DNA from: Bacteroidia bacterium
GTDB lineage: Bacteria > Bacteroidota > Bacteroidia > B-17B0 > Aurantibacillaceae
Assembly: GCA_016787895.1 (NCBI GenBank)
Contig: JAEUTN010000008.1
Span: forward strand, 89,319-153,318
Length of the DNA: 64,000 nt
Direction: 5' to 3'
Below the pieces are notes generated by a model. It saw only the letters and a program-made list of their open reading frames with translations, had not been told where the DNA came from and did not search any database. The position numbers and the translations under genes were made by a program. Shown in pieces: positions 1 to 8,965 of the stretch. Each line of letters opens with the position of its first letter. Position 1 is the first letter of the stretch.

Positions 1-36
1 ACTTACAAATACCAAAATTTTGTTGACAAACGCCAT
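1..36 (-). CDS. Start of a truncated gene (first 12 codons only)
   Basis: An ATG lies 2 bases downstream of the stop codon of the SDR gene on the same strand and opens a frame that runs off the window edge, reading MAFVNKILVFVS. The close spacing matches the other junctions of this operon, so it is probably a real seventh gene. Nothing can be said of its function from 12 residues. Confidence 0.3.
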   Translation of the reverse strand, partial: MAFVNKILVFVS

Positions 37-38
37 TT

Positions 39-1085
39 TTAAGGCCCTGAACCTGAAGATTTTGCCGGGGCCGATGGCTGCTCCTTCAGGTAGATCTCGC
101 AAAGATTTGATATGCCACTGAGCAGCGGTATAAATTCATGCTTCAGGGTGTTATCAAGGTTTTCCCTTGAATACAGCTGCTGATTAAAGGCGGCGCGCAT
201 TACGGAAGGACTTAACACGGCATCCCTGCCTATAAAAAAAGAGAAAAACCGTTCGATGAAAGCAACAACTTTTAAAACACTTTCCGATACCTCTATCAGC
301 CTGCCCTTGTAATGAAAGCCCTTACGCAGGGCTTCAAACACGGCGCGATAGGTGTAATTGTTTTCAAAAACCAAAAAACGTTTTCCGAAAACTTTTTGTT
401 TCACGAGTTGAATCATCACCGCGGCCACGTCATCCGCCATTACGTAAGCGGTTTGTCCGGCAGTAAAAAACCGGTTGCCTTTGTAGGCCTTGTGGATAAG
501 CTCCAGGCTGCTTTGCTGCCAGAAGGCCGGAGCCAAAATCACTCCCGGATTAACGATAACGGCGTTCAAACCCTCCTCCATGCCACGCCAAACCTCACGC
601 TCAGCGTTGTATTTGCTGATGGCATAATAACCTTCTTTTCCGGTACTTTTCCAAAATACCGATTCGTTCAGCGGCCCTATGTGCTCCGAATTATTGAGTG
701 TGCCTATGGAACTCACATGGCAAAACTGTATGCCGGGCAGAGCCAAACACGCGTTCACCAGATTGGCGGTGCCTTGTTCGTTGATCTGGAAAAGTTTGCT
801 GCGGTCGGAAGCCGCGAAGGACACAAAACCGGCGCAATGGTAAACGGTGTCGATGCCTTGCAAGGCGGTTTCTATGGAGAGGAGGCTCGTAAGATCCAGC
901 TCCCTCCATTCCACTTTTTTAAATTGCTCTTCCCAATCCTCAAACTTCAGGGCGAATACCTTTTCAATGGGGAGCAATGAACTTTTAGCCTGACGGCAAG
1001 CCACCACCATTTCGCCCTGTTTTACAAGTTCGGCAACCACATAACTGCCAAGTATTCCGCTGGCACCGGTTACAAGATTCACCAC
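39..1085 (-). CDS. NAD-dependent epimerase/dehydratase family protein (extended SDR)
   Basis: The 348-residue protein opens directly with a Rossmann dinucleotide motif, TGASGILG at residues 6-13, and has the SDR catalytic pair as YYAISK at about residue 155. This is the layout of extended short-chain dehydrogenases such as nucleoside-diphosphate-sugar epimerases and dihydroflavonol reductase-like enzymes, and the length is normal. The substrate is not clear from sequence; the group includes sugar-nucleotide and sterol-like substrates. The start is GTG immediately after the TAG stop of the upstream membrane-protein gene, so translation is probably coupled. It lies near the 3' end of a six- or seven-gene minus-strand operon with gpsA. 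Confidence 0.85.
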   Translation of the reverse strand: MVNLVTGASGILGSYVVAELVKQGEMVVACRQAKSSLLPIEKVFALKFEDWEEQFKKVEWRELDLTSLLSIETALQGIDTVYHCAGFVSFAASDRSKLFQINEQGTANLVNACLALPGIQFCHVSSIGTLNNSEHIGPLNESVFWKSTGKEGYYAISKYNAEREVWRGMEEGLNAVIVNPGVILAPAFWQQSSLELIHKAYKGNRFFTAGQTAYVMADDVAAVMIQLVKQKVFGKRFLVFENNYTYRAVFEALRKGFHYKGRLIEVSESVLKVVAFIERFFSFFIGRDAVLSPSVMRAAFNQQLYSRENLDNTLKHEFIPLLSGISNLCEIYLKEQPSAPAKSSGSGP

Positions 1086-1730
1086 CTAAAGGATATAATG
1101 AAAGGAAATTTGACGCAAGGTAAAAAACAAAGTGCTTTGCACCATCAGGCCAAGACCAAAACCCGAGAGTAATTCTCCATACCCATGCTCCCCCAGATAT
1201 AGTCTGGCAGAAGCGACTGCACCTGAGATTAGAATTACCGCAATATAAAGCGGTGTCAGGTCGATTTTGAGGAGCCAGGACACTGAAATGAGAACTCCCA
1301 GCAATCCACCCAAACCCACCATGTGCGCCGAAATTTTATAACGCAGGTTAATGAGAGCCGTTGCTACTATTGCAATGCCGGCGCCAAATAAAAACAACTT
1401 CAGGGTGTTCCAAATATTAATTTCAAGCAAGAGGTATACCAAACCAAAATAAAAAAGCGAAGTAATCAGGTAAGGGAATCCTCTTTCATCGCGATTACTT
1501 AATAGAAATGACGGTATGCGCCTGAGTTTATAAAGAAGGTAGATGTTTAATATTGGAAGTAAAAACGACATCATAAACACCAGCAGGGTCATTCTCCATT
1601 TTACGGGATAGGGTGTGAGAAAATCGTAAACCGAGTCTTTCAAACCAAACATCAGCAATGCGCAGCCATAGGTGGCCATGAGCAGGGGATGAAAAAGAAC
1701 CGTAAGTAAAAACGAAAGGGCTCTCAGCAC
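1086..1730 (-). CDS. PAP2-like integral membrane protein, catalytic motifs degenerate
   Basis: This 214-residue protein is almost wholly hydrophobic, with about six membrane segments. Three short stretches resemble PAP2 acid-phosphatase motifs: NRDERGFPY (motif 1), ISAHMVG (motif 2) and ARLYLGEHGYGE (motif 3, where PAP2 enzymes have SRxxxxxHxxxD). Motif 2 keeps the His and motif 3 keeps Arg and His, but the final Asp is Glu. The family resemblance is an inference. If active, it would act on a lipid phosphate in the inner membrane, which would suit its place directly after gpsA (phospholipid precursor synthesis). The start is GTG, one base after the gpsA stop. A true PAP2 enzyme is encoded at 17890. 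Confidence 0.6.
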   Translation of the reverse strand: MLRALSFLLTVLFHPLLMATYGCALLMFGLKDSVYDFLTPYPVKWRMTLLVFMMSFLLPILNIYLLYKLRRIPSFLLSNRDERGFPYLITSLFYFGLVYLLLEINIWNTLKLFLFGAGIAIVATALINLRYKISAHMVGLGGLLGVLISVSWLLKIDLTPLYIAVILISGAVASARLYLGEHGYGELLSGFGLGLMVQSTLFFTLRQISFHYIL

Positions 1731-1731
1731 G

Positions 1732-2724
1732 TCAGGATAATAAATTGGACAGGTTAACGATCTCTTTTTTTACCTGCCCTCCGCCGTAAATGATGTTGTA
1801 AACGGCTGTGGTGATGGGCATGTTCACTTTGTATTTTTTATTGATCTCGTGTACGCATTTTACCGCATAGTAGCCTTCGGCAATCATGTTCATTTCGAGC
1901 TGAGCTTGTTTTACACTGTAGCCCTTGCCCAGCATGGTTCCAAACATACGGTTACGGCTGAACTGAGAATAGGCCGTTACCAAAAGGTCGCCCAGGTAGG
2001 CAGAGGCTTTGATGTCGCGATCAATGGGGTGTACCGCGTCTACAAACCGTTTGATTTCCTGAATGGCGTTACTCACCAGCACGGCCAGAAAATTATCGCC
2101 ATATCCCAAACCATGGCAAATGCCGCCTGCAACGGCCACCACGTTTTTTAATACGGCCGAATATTCCGTACCATAAATATCGTCGCTTACCGTTGATTTT
2201 AAATACCGGCAATTGAGCAGTTCACTCACGGTTTTGGCACTCCCTGCATTCACCGAAGCAACGGTTAAATAACTCAGCTTTTCCAGGGCTACTTCTTCGG
2301 CATGGCAGGGACCGGTAATGACACCAATGTTTTCAAGCGGAACATCGAAGTGTTTGTTTAAATACTCTCCCACAATTAAATTGTACTGAGGCACGATGCC
2401 TTTGATGGCTGAGAAAAAACGTTTGTCTTTCAATTCTTCCTTTTTTAGTACGGATAAGGTATCGTGCAAAAACGCGGAGGGCACGGCTAAAATAAAATAC
2501 TCGGCACTTTTAAAACACTCGGAGAGGGAGGTAAAAAAATGGATTTTTTGAATATCGAACTCCACCGAAGTCAGGTAACGGGGATTGTTCCCGAATTCCC
2601 TGAAATACTCTACGTCTTCCTGTTTTCTTTGGTACCAGTAAATGCTGTCGAGATTATTCAAGAGCAGTTTTGCAAGAGCTGTTGCCCAGCTTCCGCTTCC
2701 AATAATCGCCACACGGGGTTTCAT
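1732..2724 (-). CDS. gpsA: NAD(P)H-dependent glycerol-3-phosphate dehydrogenase
   Basis: The enzyme reduces dihydroxyacetone phosphate to sn-glycerol 3-phosphate, the backbone of phospholipids, in the cytoplasm. The N-terminal nucleotide-binding motif is IGSGSWATALAKLL (residues 8-21). Family hallmarks follow: ITGPCHAEEVA, the catalytic-lysine region EYSAVLKNVVAVAGGICHGLGYGDN, and NRMFGTMLGKG. At 330 residues it has the usual length. The ATG start is 20 bases after the exonuclease stop codon, within the same operon. Confidence 0.95.
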   Translation of the reverse strand: MKPRVAIIGSGSWATALAKLLLNNLDSIYWYQRKQEDVEYFREFGNNPRYLTSVEFDIQKIHFFTSLSECFKSAEYFILAVPSAFLHDTLSVLKKEELKDKRFFSAIKGIVPQYNLIVGEYLNKHFDVPLENIGVITGPCHAEEVALEKLSYLTVASVNAGSAKTVSELLNCRYLKSTVSDDIYGTEYSAVLKNVVAVAGGICHGLGYGDNFLAVLVSNAIQEIKRFVDAVHPIDRDIKASAYLGDLLVTAYSQFSRNRMFGTMLGKGYSVKQAQLEMNMIAEGYYAVKCVHEINKKYKVNMPITTAVYNIIYGGGQVKKEIVNLSNLLS

Positions 2725-2744
2725 AGCTATGATTTTGGCCGAAT

Positions 2745-3431
2745 TTACACAAAATTAATCTCATGCTCGCTGAGCTCACCGCTGCCTGTGAACCGTCGGT
2801 ACACCCTTACCAGGGTTACCACATCCTTAATGCAGTAATCGGCTATTTTTTTCAGGTCTTTTTCTTCATAAAAGGTTTTGGCCACCATACTACCATCCAT
2901 ACTGTCTTTGGGAGATGGAATGCCAAACACGTGTGCCAGAAGATTTAAGGACGTAAAGTGTTTGTAATCCCCGAATTTCCAAAGGTCCAGGGTGTCGATG
3001 TGTTTTACCTCCCAGGGTTTGAGTCCTTGTATCCTTAAAATGCCGGGTAAAGGAATATTATTGATCAAAAAGCGCCGGCACAAAAAGGGGAAGTCAAACT
3101 CCTTACCATTGTGCGCGCAGAGGGCATGGTTAACCGAATTAAACTGCTCGGTGAGCAATTTGGAAAATTGTTTGAGAATAAGTGTTTCGTTTTCATTGGC
3201 AATGGTGCTGACTGAAAATTTGCCTTTGCTGAAGATGCCAATTCCAATACACACTACCTTTGCAAATTCGGCATAGATGCCCGCTTTTACATACTGCTGC
3301 TCAGGAGAAATGTCTTTGTTGTATTGCCATTTTTTATCCCAAAGTTCTTTGGTTGTTGCATCCAGGTCCTGGTACTGATACACCAGGGGTACCGTTTCGA
3401 TGTCGAGAAATAAAATTTTATCCTGATCCAT
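2745..3431 (-). CDS. Predicted 3'-5' exonuclease, PolB-like DnaQ fold
   Basis: The 228-residue protein begins with FLDIETVPL, the DxE motif I of DEDD exonucleases. Later acidic motifs are CAHNGKEFDFPFL (motif II) and ADYCIKDVVTLVRVY (motif III, with the D of DxxT). This matches the PolB-like predicted 3'-5' exonuclease family common in Bacteroidota, which are stand-alone exonuclease domains without a polymerase. It is expected to degrade single-stranded DNA or RNA ends in the cytoplasm with two metal ions; the cellular substrate is unknown. The ATG start is 10 bases after the lipoprotein stop codon. Family assignment is good, biological role is not. Confidence 0.8.
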   Translation of the reverse strand: MDQDKILFLDIETVPLVYQYQDLDATTKELWDKKWQYNKDISPEQQYVKAGIYAEFAKVVCIGIGIFSKGKFSVSTIANENETLILKQFSKLLTEQFNSVNHALCAHNGKEFDFPFLCRRFLINNIPLPGILRIQGLKPWEVKHIDTLDLWKFGDYKHFTSLNLLAHVFGIPSPKDSMDGSMVAKTFYEEKDLKKIADYCIKDVVTLVRVYRRFTGSGELSEHEINFV

Positions 3432-3441
3432 AAAAACACGT

Positions 3442-3843
3442 TTAAGGTTGATAATTACCGGGACTAATTTTAAAGGTATAAATTAATTTTTTTGATTGAT
3501 CGTAATACCTGTATTCAAAATTCATCTGCCTTTCCCTTAATCCGGCCAGGTCCTTATCGACCCGGATGGTGCTTAAAATGCCGGGCCACAAGGCCGTTCT
3601 GAATTGAGCCGTATCTACATTTTGTATGGATACATTCACAAGGGAATAATTGTAAATAAGCAGGGAAGGTTTGGTGAACACCACCTTTTCGAGCCGTGTT
3701 TCTTCGTCCAGCATTTTGGGGCAATTTTTATTTATCAGCGCCACCTCTTCTTCAACTGAAGTTTCATGGTCGGTGTTGTTCTCACATGAGGTCAATACTG
3801 CAAAAACCAAAAAAACCGTTGATATGTGCCGCAGCAGTTTCAT
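3442..3843 (-). CDS. Small hypothetical lipoprotein
   Basis: The 133-residue protein starts with a short hydrophobic leader ending in FAVLTSC, a good lipobox, so the mature protein is probably anchored by Cys20 in the outer or inner membrane facing the periplasm. The rest (about 110 residues) is mixed alpha/beta with no motif I recognise. The gene sits 2 bases after the M1 peptidase stop and is certainly co-transcribed with it. No function is proposed. Confidence 0.7.
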   Translation of the reverse strand: MKLLRHISTVFLVFAVLTSCENNTDHETSVEEEVALINKNCPKMLDEETRLEKVVFTKPSLLIYNYSLVNVSIQNVDTAQFRTALWPGILSTIRVDKDLAGLRERQMNFEYRYYDQSKKLIYTFKISPGNYQP

Positions 3844-3845
3844 GC

Positions 3846-6518
3846 TTATTTCATTCGGCTGCTGATGGCTGCCAGTTTATCCCTCAGGGCGGTGGCTTCC
3901 TGTAATTGTTTGTCGATGTCAGCAAACTGGGCTTCGCTGCTTTTGCTTACCTCAAGCGATTTGCTTAGGTTGTTTACTTTACCTTCCCAAAGGCTGAGCA
4001 AATCGCTCACCCCCTTGTTGCAGGCGTACTTCACAAATTTACTGGCGCCTTTGGAAATGATTTCCAAATCAGTAGCGGCCTGAAGCACCGATTCGGGTTT
4101 GTTGCAACGTTTGGCCAGTTTAACATAAGCCCCTGAATAGGTCATCAATTCAAATCCCGAAACGTTTTTTAGGTTGTTGTGAAAAAAGGCCAGTTCCTGA
4201 TCTCCGCCCTGCTCCGCGTACATGTTGGCCACCACAAAAATCATTTTTTTTGAGTTTTCGTTTTCAAAGGCTTTGGCTTTTTGCATGGCAAGCGCGGGCT
4301 GTTGTTTTGAAAGGGCTTCGAGGGCTTCAGCGCAAATGGCGTATGACTGCTCTGAAAGCGCCTTTTCATTCAAGGTCAGAACATCCGCATCCGTGCCAAA
4401 CTTTTTGTTCAAAGCATTCAAAGCTCTGGCCCTTGTGGTAGTGTTTTTATCTTTAGCATAAATAATCGACAAGGTTGCTTTCACTTCCTGCTTTTTATCT
4501 TCCGGTGCTTTTTCAAGTTTGACAATGGCCGTTTTTCGGATGTCGCTCAAAACGTCGCTCGTAGCGGCTTTTACAAACACATCAAACACTTCTTTTTCGC
4601 CTATGGATTTTTCGAGCTCTTTTAATGCCTCGTAGCGATCTTCAAAAAGAGGGCCGTTGAGGTATTGAAAGATGTATTCTTTTTTGGACTTCACATAATC
4701 CATGTCGCAGAGCAATTGGCGTTCGGCATCCACGTTCACCAGGTCCGGCATTTTTTCACACTTAAGGAAAAACACCTGCTCCTGATCGACCATCTCTATG
4801 TGATGGCGTTGTACTTTTCCATCCATGTACACATCCACTTCCAAAGGCAAACGGTAGAGGGGATAAGCGCTCAGGTCCTGAGTTTGCTCTAATTTAAGTT
4901 CCAGCAATTGTTTAGTAGTATTATGGATATAGCTGGCTTTTAATTTGGGGCGACCCGGTTGCAAATACCACTGATTAAAAAACCAATTGAGATCGCGACC
5001 GGTGGTTTCTTCAAAAGCCAAACGCAGATGGTGCACCTCAGCCGCTTTGTAACGGTTGGTTTCAAGGTAATTTTTTAAGGATGCAAAAAAGGCTTCATCG
5101 CCAACAGCTTTGCGAAGCATGTGAAGAATCTGACCGCCTTTGTTGTAGCTGAAGGCATCAAACATGTCTTCCTGCTGATCGTATTCGAAACGTATCAGGT
5201 GTTTTTCTTTTTTAGAACCCATGTAGCCCATTTTGCTCTGGTAGTTATGGGCATCCGCTTCACCGCGTCCGTGTTTGTATTCGTTCCAGAGGTATTCCCC
5301 ATAAGTGGCAAAACTTTCGTTCAGCGACAAATTGCTCCAGCTCTCGCAGGTCACCAAATCGCCGAACCACTGGTGAAACAATTCGTGGGCAATCACCCCT
5401 TCTCCTTTTTTACCATCCAGCATTTCGCGGGTGGTTTGGTACACCATAAAATCCCCGTGAAGGGTAGCACTTGTGTTTTCCATGGCTCCGCTCACATAAT
5501 CCCTCACCACCACCTGAGCGTATTTGGCCCAGGGGTAATCCACCCCAAGGCGTTTCGAATAAAAATCAATCATCTCTTTGGTGTCGCCAAATATGGCTTT
5601 GGCATGGGCTTCGTACTCCTTTTCCACGTAATACGAAATTTCTTTTCCTTTCCAGGGCGCATCTGTCACCTTTTTAAATTCTCCAATCGCCATCATGGCC
5701 AGGTAAGGTGCATGGGGTTCGTTGAGTTTCCAGTGATCAACTCGGGTACCTGCTGCTCCGGGTTTTGAGCTCACCAAAAGCCCGTTAGAGAGAGTCGTGT
5801 ATTTTTGATCCACCGTGATAAAAATTTCCTGGGTCATTTTTTCGTTTGGACTATCGATGGTAGGAAACCAAACCGAGCTGGCCTGGGTTTCGCCCTGGGT
5901 CCATATTTGCGGCATTTTATAAGGATTTTCTCCTGTTGGATTTACAAAGTAAAGGCCTTTGTCTTCCATGATGGCCTGGCTTCCACCGGGGCTTTTTAAT
6001 TCGTTGGGTTTGGCCACATACTCCACCACCACGGTGTAGGTTTGATCGGCGGATAAAGTTTTGCCGAGATTAATTTTAAGGGAATCGTTTTCATACACAA
6101 AGCTGGAAGGCAACTTTTGGTTTTTGCTCACATCGGCATTAAAGGCTGATGGCAGGGGTTTCCCATCCTTTCCGCCTGGCACCTGGTATACGTTAAGGGA
6201 GGTAATCTCCATGCCTTTTGCGTTCAGGTACAATTGATCTGTTGAATAAAAATAGGGTTTAACGCTGATGGTGGCTTTCCCTTTCATGGTGGACTTTTTC
6301 CAATCGAAAGCCACTTCCAGTTTGGTGTGAAGGATGTCGTTCTGACGGGTATTGGATGCGCGGTAAATGGCCGCTTTTTTCTTGGGAGGGGGCGCTTTAA
6401 TGGTATCCGCCTTTACGTGATCCTGATCAGAAGTACTTAATTGTTGAGCATACTGTGTGTTGGGCGTAAAAAGAAAAAACGTGGCGGTGAACGCGCTTAC
6501 TATAAAAGATGTGTTCAT
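3846..6518 (-). CDS. M1 family zinc aminopeptidase, exported
   Basis: This 890-residue metallopeptidase removes N-terminal residues from peptides. The exopeptidase motif GAMEN lies at about residue 342 and the gluzincin site HELFHQW with the third ligand in NESF at about 375-399. An N-terminal signal peptide precedes the catalytic region and a helical repeat-rich C-terminal domain follows, as in ERAP/LTA4H-like M1 enzymes. I place the start at the ATG giving MNTSFIVSAFTATFFLF, because the longer frame (to 6680) would overlap feoB by 79 bases and puts poorly hydrophobic sequence before the leader. A TACCTTTA element 13 bases upstream of this ATG could be its -7 box. It heads the operon that continues to the window edge. 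Confidence 0.9.
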   Translation of the reverse strand: MNTSFIVSAFTATFFLFTPNTQYAQQLSTSDQDHVKADTIKAPPPKKKAAIYRASNTRQNDILHTKLEVAFDWKKSTMKGKATISVKPYFYSTDQLYLNAKGMEITSLNVYQVPGGKDGKPLPSAFNADVSKNQKLPSSFVYENDSLKINLGKTLSADQTYTVVVEYVAKPNELKSPGGSQAIMEDKGLYFVNPTGENPYKMPQIWTQGETQASSVWFPTIDSPNEKMTQEIFITVDQKYTTLSNGLLVSSKPGAAGTRVDHWKLNEPHAPYLAMMAIGEFKKVTDAPWKGKEISYYVEKEYEAHAKAIFGDTKEMIDFYSKRLGVDYPWAKYAQVVVRDYVSGAMENTSATLHGDFMVYQTTREMLDGKKGEGVIAHELFHQWFGDLVTCESWSNLSLNESFATYGEYLWNEYKHGRGEADAHNYQSKMGYMGSKKEKHLIRFEYDQQEDMFDAFSYNKGGQILHMLRKAVGDEAFFASLKNYLETNRYKAAEVHHLRLAFEETTGRDLNWFFNQWYLQPGRPKLKASYIHNTTKQLLELKLEQTQDLSAYPLYRLPLEVDVYMDGKVQRHHIEMVDQEQVFFLKCEKMPDLVNVDAERQLLCDMDYVKSKKEYIFQYLNGPLFEDRYEALKELEKSIGEKEVFDVFVKAATSDVLSDIRKTAIVKLEKAPEDKKQEVKATLSIIYAKDKNTTTRARALNALNKKFGTDADVLTLNEKALSEQSYAICAEALEALSKQQPALAMQKAKAFENENSKKMIFVVANMYAEQGGDQELAFFHNNLKNVSGFELMTYSGAYVKLAKRCNKPESVLQAATDLEIISKGASKFVKYACNKGVSDLLSLWEGKVNNLSKSLEVSKSSEAQFADIDKQLQEATALRDKLAAISSRMK

Positions 6519-6601
6519 GGAATAAGAAATAAAGGTAAAAATGCTGCTAATTTGTTGAATCCACAAATGAATGGTAAGCCGTATTGGCCGCCTGTAAAGA
6601 A

Positions 6602-8635
6602 TCAGGACAGGATTTGGTATGCGGCAAAGGAAGAACCGTAGGCCAGCACCGACATAAACACCAGTTGTACACTGACCCAAAACCAGCTTTTAGTTTCGCG
6701 TTTCACCACGGCAATGGTGCTCATGCATTGTAAAGCGAAAGCGTAAAATAAAAGCAAGGACCAGCACACAGCCGCGGTGTAGCGTTTGGCGCCATCGGGA
6801 GTGGTTTCCTGTAAAAGTTTTTGGCGTATGCCTTCGTTGTTGTCATCGCCGCCCGATTGGTAAATGGCCGCCATGGTGCCAACAAATACCTCCCGTGCGG
6901 CAAAGGAAGTGAGTAAGGCAATGCCGATTTTCCAGTCAAAACCCAGGGGTTTGATTACCGGCTCGATGATGTGACCCAGTTGCCCGATATAGGATTGTTC
7001 CAGTTTTTGAGTTTGTATGCTTTGAAGTTCTTCCCGATGAGTTTCAGGAGACGTAGTTTGCAAACTCAGTTCCTTTTCTTTCAAACGCCTGAACTCCTGC
7101 GAATGCCCGTGCGAACTTAAAAACCAGAGGAGGATGGAAATAGCGAGAATAATTTTACCGGCTTCCTGAACGAACACTTTTACCTTATTATACATGAGTA
7201 AACCCAGATTGCGCAACTGGGGACGCCTGTACACCGGCATTTCCATAATAAAAAAGGAACTCTCCCTGCTTTTAACCAGTTTTTTTAGCACATAAGCCGT
7301 GGCAAAAGAAGCCACAAAACCCAGCATGTACAATACAAACAGGGCCAGGCCTCTGGAATTAAAAAATCCAAGCACACTTTGTTCAGGATACAGGGTGGCC
7401 AACAAAAGGGTATATACCGGCAACCTTGCTGAACAGGAAATGAGAGGAAGAATAAAAATGGTAATGAGGCGCTCGCGGGTGTTGCTGATGGCCCGTGTTG
7501 CCATAATGGAAGGCACAGCGCAGGCGGTTCCGCTGATGAGTGGAATGACCGAACGTCCGTTTAATCCAAAGGGACGCATTACCCTGTCCATGATAAATCC
7601 CGCGCGGGCCATGTAACCCGTATCCTCCAGCACACCAATGATCAAAAATAAAAAAGCGATTTGCGGAATAAACATGAGCACCCCACTCAGGCCGGGAATA
7701 ATACCATTGATAAGCAGTTCGCTGAACACACCTGAGGGCAATCTGCTGTTCAGGGCGCTGGCCAGATTCAGAAAAAAACTTTCTATCCAATTCATAGGCG
7801 CTTCCGAAACATAAAACACCAGTTGAAACACCAGCAAGAGCAAAGCCAGCAGAATTACATAACCAAATAGTTTGTGCGTGAAAATTTTATCCAGCAAAGC
7901 TGAGCGGCGTTTTGCCGAAAGCACTTCGGGACTGCTCACATATTTTGAAACAAGATAATTGATGATGCGAAAACGGTACAGTTTGTCGCTCTCCTCAAAT
8001 TTTTGTGTAGGTTGGGCCCGGGACGGGTTTAAACAGGAGGCAAGGTACTGCAGATACGTTTCGTTTTGCAACAAGGGGTGTTTGATGTCGTAAAACACAC
8101 TCTTGCTGGGTTGTGCCCTGATGATGGCTGTTTTCAGGTCATCAATGCCAATTTTATTTCTTGAATCTACTGTTACCACTTCAACTCCCACACCTTCACT
8201 CAATCCTTTGAGGTCAAACACAATGTTTTGATTTTGGGCTTCATCTATCATGTTCAACACCAGAACAGTTGGCAGTTGGAGGTCCAATACCTGGGTGGCC
8301 AGCAACAAATTGCGTTTAAGGTTGGCGGCATCGGCTACAATCACCACCACATCGGGATTTTCTTTTTGTTCCAGCAAAGCCCTGCAGGCCACTTCTTCAT
8401 CGGCTGATTTGGGATACAAACTGTAAAGTCCGGGTAAGTCAACAATCTGGAACCTGTATTTTTTATCGTCCCGTTCGGCACTTGCAAAACCCTCGTAACG
8501 GTCAACCGTCACCCCGCTGTAATTGCCTGTTTTTTGGTGCAAGCCGGTAAGCGCGTTGAACAAACTCGATTTTCCTGAATTGGGATTTCCCAGGAGCGCG
8601 ACTTTAAGAAGGGTATGTTCGGGTTTTGGACTCAA
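6602..8635 (-). CDS. feoB: Ferrous iron transporter FeoB
   Basis: FeoB is the inner-membrane Fe2+ uptake protein with an N-terminal GTPase. The G1 motif GNPNSGKS is at residues 16-23, G3 is DLPGLY and G4 is NMID; the membrane part contains two Gate-type repeats (GVLEDTGYMARAGFIMDR and AAREVFVGTMAAIYQ). At 677 residues it is a normal full-length FeoB. The frame has no ATG before the G1 motif; the start is TTG, whose last two bases overlap the feoA TGA stop (TTGA), so translation is probably coupled to feoA. Confidence 0.95.
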   Translation of the reverse strand: MSPKPEHTLLKVALLGNPNSGKSSLFNALTGLHQKTGNYSGVTVDRYEGFASAERDDKKYRFQIVDLPGLYSLYPKSADEEVACRALLEQKENPDVVVIVADAANLKRNLLLATQVLDLQLPTVLVLNMIDEAQNQNIVFDLKGLSEGVGVEVVTVDSRNKIGIDDLKTAIIRAQPSKSVFYDIKHPLLQNETYLQYLASCLNPSRAQPTQKFEESDKLYRFRIINYLVSKYVSSPEVLSAKRRSALLDKIFTHKLFGYVILLALLLLVFQLVFYVSEAPMNWIESFFLNLASALNSRLPSGVFSELLINGIIPGLSGVLMFIPQIAFLFLIIGVLEDTGYMARAGFIMDRVMRPFGLNGRSVIPLISGTACAVPSIMATRAISNTRERLITIFILPLISCSARLPVYTLLLATLYPEQSVLGFFNSRGLALFVLYMLGFVASFATAYVLKKLVKSRESSFFIMEMPVYRRPQLRNLGLLMYNKVKVFVQEAGKIILAISILLWFLSSHGHSQEFRRLKEKELSLQTTSPETHREELQSIQTQKLEQSYIGQLGHIIEPVIKPLGFDWKIGIALLTSFAAREVFVGTMAAIYQSGGDDNNEGIRQKLLQETTPDGAKRYTAAVCWSLLLFYAFALQCMSTIAVVKRETKSWFWVSVQLVFMSVLAYGSSFAAYQILS

Positions 8636-8859
8636 TTCAGGTGTTCAACTAATACGCTGGCGGCTTCGCGTTTGCGCAAACTGAGCTCGTAGCCCGCCAC
8701 ATCAATGGCAATAGGGCAGCCAAGTGGGGCACGTTTGCTGAGGCTCACAATTTCACCGGGCAAACAACCCATTTCCAAAAGTTTGGCGCCAATTTCGGGG
8801 TCAACAAAGGAAAGGATACGGACTTTTTGTCCCTGTTTTATTTCGGCCAATGTAAACAT
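8632..8859 (-). CDS. feoA: FeoA family protein
   Basis: This 75-residue SH3-fold protein assists FeoB in Fe2+ uptake. The family pattern is visible: LAEIKQGQKVRIL, then GAKLLEMGCLPGE, and a C-terminal AIDVAGYELSLRKREA. The ATG giving MFTLAEIK is preferred over an upstream in-frame codon because the extra 25 residues are not FeoA-like and because a TACCTTTA box lies 9 bases upstream. It overlaps feoB by four bases. FeoA is not fused to a DtxR-like domain here. Confidence 0.92.
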   Translation of the reverse strand: MFTLAEIKQGQKVRILSFVDPEIGAKLLEMGCLPGEIVSLSKRAPLGCPIAIDVAGYELSLRKREAASVLVEHLN

Positions 8860-8867
8860 AGCGTTAA

Positions 8868-8917
8868 TAAAGGTACAGTTCTTAAAGGGTTTGGAACATA
8901 CCTTAAATGTGGTATGT
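8868..8917 (-). promoter_or_regulatory. feoAB promoter region with a palindromic operator candidate
   Basis: TACCTTTA on the minus strand (8868-8875) fits the Bacteroidota -7 element with one mismatch. Twenty-one bases upstream begins a perfect 7-bp inverted repeat, ACATACC / GGTATGT, with an 8-base AT-rich spacer (8896-8917), placed over the expected -33 region. It lies between feoA and the divergent hydrolase gene. Its position suits a metal-dependent repressor, but the binding protein is not identified. Confidence 0.4.
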
Positions 8918-8965
8918 ACTGAGCCTGAAGGCACTGTTCTTTAAAAACCTTACTTTCGCTTTAGG

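Noticed and set aside
5121..5768. A 215-codon frame opposite the M1 peptidase
   Set aside because: It runs antisense to the metal-site region of a clearly coding gene and shows no family pattern.
6518..6680. A 54-residue N-terminal extension of the M1 peptidase
   Set aside because: It overlaps feoB by 79 bases; the internal ATG gives a normal signal peptide and has a -7-like box in front.
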